Of a DNA stretch of 64,000 bases, positions 17,553 through 26,072 are shown one piece after another. Each line of letters begins with the position of its first letter. Position 1 is the stretch's first letter. The DNA comes from Heyndrickxia camelliae (GTDB lineage Bacteria > Bacillota > Bacilli > Bacillales > Bacillaceae_C), in NCBI RefSeq assembly GCF_002844575.1, contig NZ_PIQO01000005.1, forward strand, positions 62,001-126,000, in the 5' to 3' direction. The notes under the pieces were generated by a model. The model saw only the letters and a list, made by a program, of their open reading frames with translations. It did not search any database and was not told where the DNA came from. The position numbers were made by a program, and so were the translations under genes.

Positions 17553-18092
17553 TTGAACATTCAAGCCGTTTTCATCGATCGGGATGGAACGATTGGCGGC
17601 AATGATAAAGTTACTTATCCTGGGGAGTTTACACTTTATCCTGGTGTTTCTGAGTCCATACAACTATTAAAAATGGCCGGAGCTCTAATATGTGCTTTTA
17701 CAAATCAGCCAGGAATTGCTAGGGGTGAGGCTTCCGTTGCAGCTTTTAACGAGGAACTAGGAAATTTTGGTTTCGATAAAATATATCTTTGTCCTCATCA
17801 GCATCATGAAGGATGTCAATGCAGAAAACCTTCATCAGGAATGCTAAAACAGGCAGCAATAGATAATAATTTAAACTTAAGGAATTGCGTGGTTATTGGA
17901 GATAGATGGACAGATTTATTAGCAGCAGATGAGGTAGGCTGTAAGAAAATTTTAGTGAAAACAGGTAGTGGGAGGGAGCATTTCAACAAATACATAGACA
18001 ATCAATTTTTTGGACGGTGGAGTGATATTCAGCCTGATTTTATTGCGAAAGATTTTAATGAAGCAGTTAAATGGTTAATGTTAAACCAGTAA
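17553..18092 (+). CDS. HAD-IIIA family hydrolase (GmhB-like)
   Basis: A 179-aa HAD phosphatase. Motif I is FIDRDGTIGG (nucleophile and acid Asp), motif II is FTNQPGIARG, motif III is the Lys in CRKPSSGMLKQA, and motif IV is VIGDRWTDLLAAD. CPHQHHEGCQC is a zinc-binding loop as in GmhB histidinol/heptose phosphatases. GmhB-type enzymes remove phosphate from sugar bisphosphates; no LPS-type pathway is expected here, so the substrate is open. TTG 17553 lies 6 nt after GGAGGGG. An upstream TTG at 17538 overlaps that site and is rejected. Confidence 0.85.
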   Translation: MNIQAVFIDRDGTIGGNDKVTYPGEFTLYPGVSESIQLLKMAGALICAFTNQPGIARGEASVAAFNEELGNFGFDKIYLCPHQHHEGCQCRKPSSGMLKQAAIDNNLNLRNCVVIGDRWTDLLAADEVGCKKILVKTGSGREHFNKYIDNQFFGRWSDIQPDFIAKDFNEAVKWLMLNQ

Positions 18093-18270
18093 TGTTTCAG
18101 CTTTTTTAATAGAAATTGCCTTTAGCCATAACTTCACTTAATAAAGGTACAAGGATTAGAAGATAATTGCACCTTATTTCAATAAAATGGATGGTCAATA
18201 AAAAACACTGACTTAATTTTCTATATTGACTTATAATGGTGAATAATTTTGAAAATAGGAGTGATGTTTA

Positions 18271-18940
18271 GTGGCTAAACCGGGAGTAGTTTTAAATATT
18301 TTTCTTCTATTGATGGAAGAATAACAACTGCACCGAATAGAAACGTAGCCGAATGGACAGCTGCGAAGATTGATGGATAAGCACATGACATAGCCAATCA
18401 GCTTTATGATGAATTAGAATGTGATGGCTTACTCTCTGGCAGTGAAACATTAATGGTATACGGGAAACATTGGGTTGAGCTTACACAATCATTATATGAA
18501 CCTAAAAAATCCAATGTCTATATTGTTTTTGATGGTCAATGGAGAATAGATTGGCATCAAACAGAAGGTCTCATTGTAGTGACAAAGGAAAATGTACAAG
18601 AAAACTATATTAAACAGTTACAAGCCAAGAAGATTAACTATATTTTAGCAGGAACTGGAGAGCATATAGACCTAAACTTGGCTCTGCAAAAAATTTATGA
18701 TATGGGGTTTAGAAGACTTGGACTGAGTGGCGGTGGATCGATTAATGGGGCATTTTTAAGGCAAAACCTTATTGATGAAATTAGTCTAGTGTTGTCTCCC
18801 CTTGCGGTTGGAGGAAAAAATACTCCTAGGTTTTCGACTGTGATGATTTGGAATCACTAAAGAATGTGACAAAATTGGAATATATAAGTTCGGAGCCTGT
18901 TGGTAAAGGGGCAGTTTGGCTTCATTATAAGGTAAAATGA
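18271..18940 (+). pseudogene. RibD C-terminal / dihydrofolate-reductase-like protein, three lesions
   Basis: The three frames together read as one RibD-type reductase of about 220 aa. It begins VAKPGVVLNIF at GTG 18271 (AGGAG 9 nt upstream), continues SSIDGRITTAPNRNVAEWT in another frame, and then LGLSGGGSINGAFL. It ends VFDCDDLESLKNVTKLE through GKGAVWLHYKVK in a third frame. Lesions are a missing T in a T-run near 18300, an in-frame TAA at 18378, and a frameshift at about 18830. The largest surviving frame is 18453-18860. A functional product is not expected unless the sequence has errors. Confidence 0.85.
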
Positions 18941-19040
18941 TTCTCTTCGATAAGAATGTTAAAACACGTCTACTTATTTAGAAACACGAACAATATAGTA
19001 GAAAAAGGTTGTCACGGACAACCTTTTTTCATACCCGAAT

Positions 19041-19382
19041 TTATGGTTGTTTTGCTTTTTGCATTTTATGTAAGTTGTGCTTTTGGCCCCATTCATGCAT
19101 GGCATTTAAGATTGGTTCCAAACTCCTCCCATAGTCGGTAATAGAGTATTCCACTTTTGGAGGGACGATTGGATAAACAACACGCTTAATAATATCCTCC
19201 TCCTCCAATTCTCTCAATTTGTTGGTCAGCATCTTTTGCGTAATTCCGGGAATTCTTTGCTTTAGCTCACTGAATCTTTGCGGACTCTTTTTTAATAAGT
19301 GCAATAAGATTATTGGTTTCCACTTTCCAACTAGAATTTCTAAAGCATCACCTACGCTACATAAATCTGGTTCTAATTCCAT
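19041..19382 (-). CDS. HxlR-type (YodB/CatR-like) transcriptional regulator
   Basis: A 113-aa winged-helix regulator of the HxlR family. EILVGKWKPIILLHLL is the first helix pair, RFSELKQRIPGITQKMLTNKLREL is the recognition helix, and KRVVYPIVPPKVEYSITDYG is the wing. It has a single cysteine, C8, at the position where YodB-type quinone/electrophile sensors carry their redox Cys. It is divergent from a flavin monooxygenase and FMN reductase, the usual target arrangement. It likely represses those genes and itself, with thiol stress as a possible inducer (inference). Confidence 0.88.
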   Translation of the reverse strand: MELEPDLCSVGDALEILVGKWKPIILLHLLKKSPQRFSELKQRIPGITQKMLTNKLRELEEEDIIKRVVYPIVPPKVEYSITDYGRSLEPILNAMHEWGQKHNLHKMQKAKQP

Positions 19383-19419
19383 CCGTTACCCCTCCTTAGT
19401 ATCCTTTTTTATACTATAC

Positions 19420-19431
19420 CACTTTTAAGTG
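19420..19431. promoter_or_regulatory. Candidate HxlR operator
   Basis: CACTT-TT-AAGTG is a short perfect dyad in the 140-bp space between the divergent HxlR and monooxygenase genes. TACTATA and GTACTTTATA, which resemble YodB-type half-sites, flank it. Confidence 0.4.
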
Positions 19432-19522
19432 CGTACTTTATAAAAAGATATTTTCGAGTAATAATATTATGGTAGGTAAAAAAAATAAAGTAACTTTATT
19501 TATAAGGATGGTTGAAAGAAAT

Positions 19523-20581
19523 ATGAAAGAGTACCGAATCGACCAAAGTAAAGGTCTTGAATTTGGATTATATACATTAGGTGATCATATCGCAAATCCT
19601 AATACGGGAGAGAGAATTTCTGCCCAGCAAAGAATCAATGAAATTATCGAATTAGCTAAACTTGCGGAGCAAGCTGGCATTGACTTTTTCAGTGTAGGAG
19701 AAAGTCATCAGGAATACTTTACAACACAAGCCCACACTGTTGTTTTGTCCGCAATTGCACAAGCAACGGAAAAAATAAAAATTGGCAGCTCTTCTACTAT
19801 TATTAGTACATCAGATCCTGTTCGAGTGTATGAAGATTTTGCTACCATTGACTTAATTTCCGATGGACGTGCCGAAATTGTTGCTGGACGTGCCTCTCGT
19901 ATCGGACTATTTGAATTATTAGGGTACAATGTCCAAGACTATGAAGCATTATTTGAAGAAAAATTTGACTTATTATTAAAGATTAATAAAGAAGAAGTGA
20001 TTAATTGGACTGGACAATTCCGTCAATCTCTAAAGAATGCCAAAGTTTTGCCAAGACCTAAAGAAGGATCACTCCCAATCTGGCGTGCGGTTGGTGGTAC
20101 TCCTGCAAGTGCCATGAAGGCCGGTTACGCAGGGGTTCCGATGATGCTTGCTACATTAGGTGGCGCTGCATACCACTTTAAGTCTGTCATTGATGCTTAC
20201 AGAGAAGTTGCAAAAAATAATGGGTATGATCCAGAAACTCTTCCAGTCGGAACCACTGGCTTTTTCCATGTAGCTGAAACTACACAAGATGCGTTAAAGG
20301 AAATGTATCCTTTCATCAATGAAGGAATGAAACTCACAAATGGGCAAGGTTTTCCTAAACAAGCGTTCGCTCAGGCTATAGATAAACGCAGTGTTATTAA
20401 TGTGGGCAGCCCACAGGAAGTGATTGAAAAAATATTATACCAACATGAACTATTCGGACATCAGCGTTATCTTGCGCAGATGGATTTCGGTGGAATGCCA
20501 TATGCAAAACTAGTGAAAAACATCGAAATCATTGGTACGGAAATTTTACCGGCAATCAGAAAATATACAGCACAAAAATAG
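19523..20581 (+). CDS. LLM class flavin-dependent oxidoreductase (luciferase-like monooxygenase)
   Basis: A TIM-barrel FMN-dependent monooxygenase. GLEFGLYTLGDHI starts the barrel, AEQAGIDFFSVGESHQEYF and KIKIGSSSTIISTSDPVRVYEDFA are the conserved LLM blocks, and GRAEIVAGRAS is the flavin-site strand. The protein is about 352 aa from ATG 19523, which follows AAGGATGG by 11 nt and is the likeliest start; an in-frame start at 19469 would add 18 residues. The partner reductase gene lies 13 nt downstream, so this is a two-component system needing reduced FMN. The substrate is unknown. Confidence 0.88.
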   Translation: MKEYRIDQSKGLEFGLYTLGDHIANPNTGERISAQQRINEIIELAKLAEQAGIDFFSVGESHQEYFTTQAHTVVLSAIAQATEKIKIGSSSTIISTSDPVRVYEDFATIDLISDGRAEIVAGRASRIGLFELLGYNVQDYEALFEEKFDLLLKINKEEVINWTGQFRQSLKNAKVLPRPKEGSLPIWRAVGGTPASAMKAGYAGVPMMLATLGGAAYHFKSVIDAYREVAKNNGYDPETLPVGTTGFFHVAETTQDALKEMYPFINEGMKLTNGQGFPKQAFAQAIDKRSVINVGSPQEVIEKILYQHELFGHQRYLAQMDFGGMPYAKLVKNIEIIGTEILPAIRKYTAQK

Positions 20582-20593
20582 GGGGTCAATATC

Positions 20594-21160
20594 GTGAAAA
20601 TAGTAGGTCTATCCGGGTCCATTGTTGGTTCCAAAACTAGAACAGCAATGAACTACTTGTCAAAAGAAATCTCAGAAAAATATCCAGAAGTAGAATTTAA
20701 CTTAATCGACCTAGCTGAGTATGATATTCAGTTTAGTGATGGACGAAACTACTTGGAATATGAAGGCGATACAGGCTTTGTTTCAAAACAAATCATGGAA
20801 GCAGATGCGATTGTGATAGGAACACCAATTTTTCAAGCGTCTATACCAGCAACGTTAAAGAACATTTTTGATTTACTTCCGGAAAAGGGATTTCGTGATA
20901 AAGTTGTTAGCATGATCGTTACTGCGGGTTCCCCTAAGCATTATTTAATTGCGGAACAACAATTAAAGCCTATTTTATCTTATATGAAAGCACAAATTGT
21001 TCAATCGTATGTATTTATCGAAGAAAAGGATTTTTATCGAAAAGAAATTGTAAACGACGATATTATTTTCCGCATCCAACGTTTGGTGGAAGATACGATA
21101 GTATTAACCGAAACATATTCAAGCCTGCGTAAAGCAAAAGAGGAAGAATACTGGTTTTAA
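20594..21160 (+). CDS. NAD(P)H-dependent FMN reductase (SsuE/MsuE-like)
   Basis: A 188-aa flavodoxin-like reductase. GLSGSIVGSKTRTAMN is the FMN phosphate loop (residues 5-20), ADAIVIGTPIFQASIPATLK is the family core, and MIVTAGSPKHYL follows. It supplies reduced FMN to the monooxygenase encoded immediately upstream. It starts with GTG at 20594, behind GGGGG. Confidence 0.9.
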   Translation: MKIVGLSGSIVGSKTRTAMNYLSKEISEKYPEVEFNLIDLAEYDIQFSDGRNYLEYEGDTGFVSKQIMEADAIVIGTPIFQASIPATLKNIFDLLPEKGFRDKVVSMIVTAGSPKHYLIAEQQLKPILSYMKAQIVQSYVFIEEKDFYRKEIVNDDIIFRIQRLVEDTIVLTETYSSLRKAKEEEYWF

Positions 21161-21201
21161 TTATAAAGGAAATTCCTGTTTCAAAAGTAGTTCTGTTTTG
21201 T

Positions 21202-21224
21202 GGTACAAAAGGATGATTTGTACC
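21202..21224. repeat. 8-bp perfect hairpin downstream of FMN reductase
   Basis: GGTACAAA / TTTGTACC with a 7-nt loop, with no T-run after it. The surrounding 21161-21684 stretch holds only scattered short frames, some of which (21300-21600) look like a long-decayed gene that I cannot identify. Confidence 0.4.
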
Positions 21225-21684
21225 TATTAATGGAACTGCTTTTTTAGTTGAATAAGCAGCAGTTATAACAAACCTGATTAGTATTTATCAAGTGAAAGTA
21301 GAGTAGTAACCTTAATTAGAAGTTGAAATTTTTCTAGTAAACTCATCAAACGTAAAAAAGATTATGGAACAAATAAACGCATGAATAAAGAGATCTGGGC
21401 AGATATGAATGAATCCAGATGTCATGAAAATCATGTTCAGCAATGACGGTCGGTAAGCCATATATGAAGTTTCCAAGTAAACGATAAAAAAGGACAATAA
21501 TAATGGAAAAAAATAATTTATTATTACATTGAAAGGGTTGTTCCTCTTTAATAGAGAGGCGCATAGAGAGTAGAAAAAATCCAATGGTTCACTACGACAA
21601 TCCGGGTCATATTGAAAAGTAATTACCTATTTTAAAATTATTTAGTTTGGTAACTACAGTAAGTGGTAACTTCATAATAAACTA

Positions 21685-21729
21685 TAACAATAATGACCAG
21701 ATCCTTCATAGGGTTGGTCATTATTGTTA
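21685..21729. promoter_or_regulatory. 15-bp perfect inverted repeat upstream of the ketosynthase-like cassette
   Basis: TAACAATAATGACCA (21685-21699) pairs perfectly with TGGTCATTATTGTTA (21715-21729) across a 15-nt loop. It lies about 117 bp before the start codon at 21847. No T-run follows, so it may be an operator or leader hairpin, or the terminator of a lost gene. Confidence 0.5.
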
Positions 21730-21846
21730 ATGCCAATCATGTATTTTCTGATAATATAAGGGCAATCGCAGGATTCGACAATAGGCAATTTAGTGCCTGT
21801 TTGATATAATAGATAGGAATTTTTGCTTATAGAGGGGAAAAAATAT

Positions 21847-23043
21847 ATGACAATCGTGTGTACTGGATATGGGATATTTGCCCCAGATACTAGAAATATA
21901 GAACAGTATTTATATAATTTACAAAATGGTGTTTGTTTATTAAAAGTTATAGAGAATGGAGGACCAAACGGTCAATCAAATATTCTTGGACCTATTCAAG
22001 AAGAATTGAAAGAAATAGATTCCGATCACAAACTAAAACGCCTTCCGAAAGCAACCAAAATAGGAATAGTTGCTGCAAAAGAAGCGATTAAGTCCTCTCG
22101 GATAGATATGAAAAATAAAAAAGTAGGTCTCTTTATGGGTACATCGCTAGGTGCCGCAGCAGAGAAACTATATCAAGATGCAATTCAATACGCCAATAAT
22201 AAAGAATATCGAAAAGTACCTATTAGATTTTCTCATTTTTCAAACTACCATGGTATTACTGCTGAAATCGGGTATTACATAGGAGTAAAAGGCATTGTAA
22301 AAACAATCGTCACAGGATGTACTTCTAGTTTAGAAGCTATTGAGGAAGCCATGCTATACTTAGAAAGTGGAAAGATAGATGTGGCTATTGTTGGAGGAAC
22401 GGATACACCGATTTGTAATGCCACTACATATGCCTTTGCAAAAACCAAATCACTCCCTATTAATCAAACACTTGAAGAGGGAGCTGTTCCGTTTCAAAAA
22501 AGCAGTAAAGGGTTTGCTATGTCAGAAGCTGCCGGCGTTATCATTCTGGAGCGAGAGGAAGAAGCTGTTCAACGGGAAGCAGATATAAAAGGTGAAATTG
22601 TAAATGTTGTTTCGAATAATGACGGTATAGATATTTTTTCATCAGATGAATCTGGAGAGCAATTGATTAACGCATTAAAAGAAGTAACCGCAGGAAGAAA
22701 ACCGGATTATATCAATAGTCAAGCTCTTGGTATTCAACTAAACGATCAAATTGAGAAGAAATGCTCTAAGTTATTATTTGACCATAAAATCCCCTATACT
22801 TCGATAAAAAGTATGTATGGAAATCCCTTGGGTGCCTCTGGGATACTCCAAGTCATTTCAGCATTATTAAGCGTTCAATATAATTTTATCCCGCCAACCA
22901 TAAGAACAACCAAACAGGGTTTTGAAGAGATGAATATTATAACACAAACAACTTATCAGGAGATTAAGGAAGTTGCTATTACGAACCACGGACATAGTGG
23001 GAATAACGCATGTGCTTATATAAAAGAATATAGAACAAAATAA
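21847..23043 (+). CDS. Ketosynthase-like protein with Cys but without both catalytic His
   Basis: A 398-aa protein with the full-length KAS I/II thiolase fold. The active-site Cys is C158 in VTGCTSSLEAIEEA. The first catalytic His motif (NAHGTxTPxND) reads NSQALGIQLND, with Q292 in place of His. The second (KSxxGHxLGAAG) reads KSMYGNPLGASG, with N326 in place of His and K321 kept. The C-terminal NHGHSGNNACAYI block is intact. It therefore should not condense malonyl units in the normal way; acyl transfer, hydrolysis or a binding role are possible. The start is ATG 21847, with GAGGGG 9 nt upstream. It is the first gene of a cassette with a membrane histidine kinase and a small protein. Confidence 0.82.
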   Translation: MTIVCTGYGIFAPDTRNIEQYLYNLQNGVCLLKVIENGGPNGQSNILGPIQEELKEIDSDHKLKRLPKATKIGIVAAKEAIKSSRIDMKNKKVGLFMGTSLGAAAEKLYQDAIQYANNKEYRKVPIRFSHFSNYHGITAEIGYYIGVKGIVKTIVTGCTSSLEAIEEAMLYLESGKIDVAIVGGTDTPICNATTYAFAKTKSLPINQTLEEGAVPFQKSSKGFAMSEAAGVIILEREEEAVQREADIKGEIVNVVSNNDGIDIFSSDESGEQLINALKEVTAGRKPDYINSQALGIQLNDQIEKKCSKLLFDHKIPYTSIKSMYGNPLGASGILQVISALLSVQYNFIPPTIRTTKQGFEEMNIITQTTYQEIKEVAITNHGHSGNNACAYIKEYRTK

Positions 23044-23127
23044 AAAGAAGGTTGAGAAAGGAGTTGATCGGCCACGATAGTAGGAATTTTAATTTGTACC
23101 ATAGGGTTAATTCCTGTTGTTTTAGCT

Positions 23128-24510
23128 TTGAGTATGAAATCTTTTTATAAAGAGTCAAAGTTATCTTTAATATTAGGAATTCATATGCTTTTGATAACGG
23201 TATGGCAATTCAATGCAGGTATTCTTTATTTTGAAGCAGTTTTAAGTAAGGAAACTATCCTATTTCTTTTAAAAGTATTTCGATTTGGTCCTACCTTTGC
23301 TATTCCGGTTGTCTACTATATGGCCTTTATCATAATAAAAGGGCAGCCGACCATTTTAAAAGAAAAGAAATGGCTAAATAAAATATCCAATATTCTACTT
23401 AATCAAAAAGTTTTTGTCCTTTTAATTGTTTGGAGCGTGGTAGTTTACCTTATAACCTGGACTCCATTTGGCACAGAAGGACTATTTATAGCTCATAATC
23501 GACTTTCACATATATCTTATTACTTTCCTAAATACGGACCATTAATGTGGGTGTATATCGTACACACGAGCAGCTTTTTCTTGTTTTTAGTCCTAGTCTT
23601 TGTCATTTCCAGAAGGATGCTAAACTCAAGTATAAAGAAATTCTTAACGGCTTTTATTTTGTATTCGACCCTTTTATATATATTTGGCTTACTAAACTTT
23701 TCATCTGATACGGGAATTATTTTCAGTAGCATTGGAGTCATTATTTTCTCAACCCTAATCGTAATGGAGTTCTTGAAGTTAAGTATCAATATCAAGGCAA
23801 ATTATTATGAAATAATGGAAAGACAAAAGAAACTCGATTACACCGGTAATTTAGCAGGAAGTATGATCCATGAGGTCAAAAATACGAATCAGATTATTAA
23901 AGGATTCGCTCAGATGTTAAGCCAAAGTAACAATCTGGATGAAAAAGATCAAGGTTTATTGGAAATGATTGAAAAATCTTCTAAACATCTAACGGACTTA
24001 ACTGATAGTTACAAAACATATATGAAGACCTCTACAATGGCCTTTGCAAAAGAAAACTTGGAATCTATTATTCAGGAATCTATTGAATTTTCTTCAGGGA
24101 TATTACGGGAATATCAAACAAATATAGATTTTCGCAACAACTACCACTCGCTGTATGCATATGTAAATAAAACAAATTTGAAACAAGTATTCATTAACTT
24201 AATTAAGAACAGTGTTGAAGCTATTCCAGAAGATAGGAAAAACAAGAAGATTACCATTGAAATTGAATTGGATAATAAGATGTTTATTATTCATTTTAAG
24301 GACACAGGCTCAGGAATCTCCCCTGAAAATTGGGAAAGTGTGTTCAATCCATTTATGTCATTGAAAACAAAAGGAATGGGGTTAGGTTTACCTTTTGTTA
24401 AAAAAATTATCATAGAACATTTGGGGAATATCAACATTGTTGAAAGTTCACCGGAAGGAACCCATTTCCAAATAGAAATTCCACAAAACGGGATACTAAA
24501 TTTGGAATAG
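23128..24510 (+). CDS. Polytopic membrane sensor histidine kinase
   Basis: The N-terminal half carries six clear membrane segments (residues 10-220), resembling the 7TM sensor class. The kinase core follows: H-box SMIHEVKNTNQIIKGF (H248), N-box FINLIKNSVEAIP (N361), G1 KDTGSGISPE, G2 KGMGLGLPFVKK. There is no receiver or HAMP domain, and no response-regulator gene nearby. The start is problematic: the Shine-Dalgarno AAAGGAG is at 23057-23063, but the first standard start in frame is TTG 23128. The codons between (from ACG 23074) encode another hydrophobic stretch, IVGILICTIGLIPVVLALSM. ACG could be a mutated or non-standard start, giving seven TM. It overlaps the ketosynthase-like unit. Confidence 0.85.
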   Translation: MSMKSFYKESKLSLILGIHMLLITVWQFNAGILYFEAVLSKETILFLLKVFRFGPTFAIPVVYYMAFIIIKGQPTILKEKKWLNKISNILLNQKVFVLLIVWSVVVYLITWTPFGTEGLFIAHNRLSHISYYFPKYGPLMWVYIVHTSSFFLFLVLVFVISRRMLNSSIKKFLTAFILYSTLLYIFGLLNFSSDTGIIFSSIGVIIFSTLIVMEFLKLSINIKANYYEIMERQKKLDYTGNLAGSMIHEVKNTNQIIKGFAQMLSQSNNLDEKDQGLLEMIEKSSKHLTDLTDSYKTYMKTSTMAFAKENLESIIQESIEFSSGILREYQTNIDFRNNYHSLYAYVNKTNLKQVFINLIKNSVEAIPEDRKNKKITIEIELDNKMFIIHFKDTGSGISPENWESVFNPFMSLKTKGMGLGLPFVKKIIIEHLGNINIVESSPEGTHFQIEIPQNGILNLE

Positions 24511-24589
24511 AATTGGAATCTATTCCCTTGTACTTTACTAGTAAAAAATGGTAAAATATTTCAGGGACAATTCTAAGTGGGGGAATGGC

Positions 24590-24937
24590 ATGGATTTTAG
24601 GTTTATTGAGTTAACCTATGACGGGATAGTTGCCCTTGAGTTTTATCTTTTCTTTACAAGAACACAGGAGATGGAAGTAGCCATAAACGAGGAAATGTTA
24701 AGAACTATGGATCGAACGATTAAAGTAATGGATTATATTATATATAAGGAAAATTCCAACAAACATTATATCCTAAAAAGACTACATAGGTTTCGAACTG
24801 CTCTTGAAGAAGCTGAAAGGGATATAAAAAAGGTATATAAAATAAGCGCGAAAGAATTTTTTATAATTGAAGAATCAAAGAAGACTATTGGATCGTATTG
24901 TGAGAGAATATGGGCGGCTCGCAAATCGGATTTCTAA
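24590..24937 (+). CDS. Small helical protein of unknown function, third gene of the cassette
   Basis: I do not recognise this 115-aa protein. It is acidic/basic mixed and mostly helical, with no TM segment or Cys-rich motif. Landmarks are DGIVALEFYLFFTRTQEME near the N-terminus and LKRLHRFRTALEEAERDIKK in the middle. The start ATG 24590 follows GTGGGGGA by about 7 nt, and an in-frame ATG at 24548 lacks a site. It lies 79 nt after the kinase gene and is followed by a strong terminator, so the three genes look like one transcript. A partner or adaptor for the kinase is conceivable but untested. Confidence 0.6.
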   Translation: MDFRFIELTYDGIVALEFYLFFTRTQEMEVAINEEMLRTMDRTIKVMDYIIYKENSNKHYILKRLHRFRTALEEAERDIKKVYKISAKEFFIIEESKKTIGSYCERIWAARKSDF

Positions 24938-24962
24938 ATACCACGTATGCAAAGATTACATC

Positions 24963-24996
24963 AAAGTAGCAAATTATAAACTTGCTACTTTTTTTG
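24963..24996 (+). terminator. Terminator closing the ketosynthase-like / kinase cassette
   Basis: A perfect AAAGTAGCAA / TTGCTACTTT stem followed by seven T. Confidence 0.9.
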
Positions 24997-25269
24997 TTTT
25001 TATGGAGTAAAGTTCTATAAAGGGGTAATATACCGTTGATATAAAAACTTACATATATATTATTGGGCTTTTGACTAGTCTTATTAGTGATATACTAATG
25101 GAATACTCAGACACTATTTTCGTAAATAAGAAAAAATATCAAAAAAGAATTGAAATCACCATAAATGTGTCTGATTTATTAAAGGCAATAGTCATATTTT
25201 AAAATGTCAAATTAATAGAATGAAATTATATTTTACTGCAACATCTTGATGGGGGGATGGATTATTACT

Positions 25270-25800
25270 ATGATAGGAAATTTTGATTTGCAAACAAAGT
25301 CGCAATTAAAAATATTGACCGAGATCAGTTTTATTTTTAAGGGAATTGACACTGACTTCTGGTTACGTGGAGGCTGGGCTATTGACTTCCTGCTTGGCGA
25401 GATTACCCGACTGCATAGTGATATCGATATAGTAACGTGGATTTCCAATAGAAAACAATTAGAAAATACACTTATAGAAGCCGGTTATGAACAAATACCT
25501 GTCCCAGAAGAGTTTTGTAATAGGCAGTCTGATTTTAGAAAGGATAATATAGATATTACATTTATTTATATAACCTACAATACAGATGGAAGTCTTATGA
25601 TGAACGGATTACCTGAATGGGTATGGAGACAGGACTCACTACTACCGCAATATTATTATTTGCACGGAATATCTGTGAAAGTCTTACACCCTAGACAGCT
25701 TTTAGAAGAGAAGGAAATCTATGAGCAAATTGGCCGTCCATTTCGACAAAAGGATGCAGATAGTAAAAAGATATTGCATCGTATAATATCGGATTTTTAA
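25270..25800 (+). CDS. Nucleotidyltransferase-fold protein resembling aminoglycoside adenylyltransferase ANT(2'')
   Basis: A 176-aa protein. FWLRGGWAIDFLLGE and RLHSDIDIVTW give the nucleotidyltransferase GG...DxD motif in the ANT(2'')/AadB arrangement (GGWAID, then H-x-DID). VKVLHPRQLLEEKEIYEQ and GRPFRQKDADSKKI are the end blocks found in this family. Such proteins transfer AMP to an aminoglycoside hydroxyl, but chromosomal Bacillus homologues often have no proven resistance role. ATG 25270 follows a G-rich site by about 12 nt, and a TTG at 25246 is a possible longer start. The 24997-25269 gap contains only a possible TTGACT-type promoter. Confidence 0.75.
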   Translation: MIGNFDLQTKSQLKILTEISFIFKGIDTDFWLRGGWAIDFLLGEITRLHSDIDIVTWISNRKQLENTLIEAGYEQIPVPEEFCNRQSDFRKDNIDITFIYITYNTDGSLMMNGLPEWVWRQDSLLPQYYYLHGISVKVLHPRQLLEEKEIYEQIGRPFRQKDADSKKILHRIISDF

Positions 25801-25918
25801 ATTATGCGAAGTGTACTCGACTTAAGCACTAGTTATCCGATTTGACTATATTGTTGGCAACCATTTTATAGATTCTAACTTAAATCAATGTACAATGTAC
25901 AAAAAATATATGTAGGGT

Positions 25919-25957
25919 AGAGTTGAAGATTCATGATGAATCGGCAACTCTTTTTTT
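25919..25957 (+). terminator. Strong terminator
   Basis: Nested AGAGTTG / CAACTCT and GATTC / GAATC stems, followed by seven T. Confidence 0.85.
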
Positions 25958-26072
25958 ATTCAATGAACGGCTGTATAGAACATGAAAATGGTTATTTGTG
26001 GTAAAATTACTGTAGAATGGTCGCCGTGTGGATGTAATCCAGAAGACTTTAAAATGGGATGGGTGAGTGCAG

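Noticed and set aside
21312-21584. 90-aa minus-strand frame
   Set aside because: No ribosome site, low-complexity hydrophobic composition, and the plus strand looks like an old relic.
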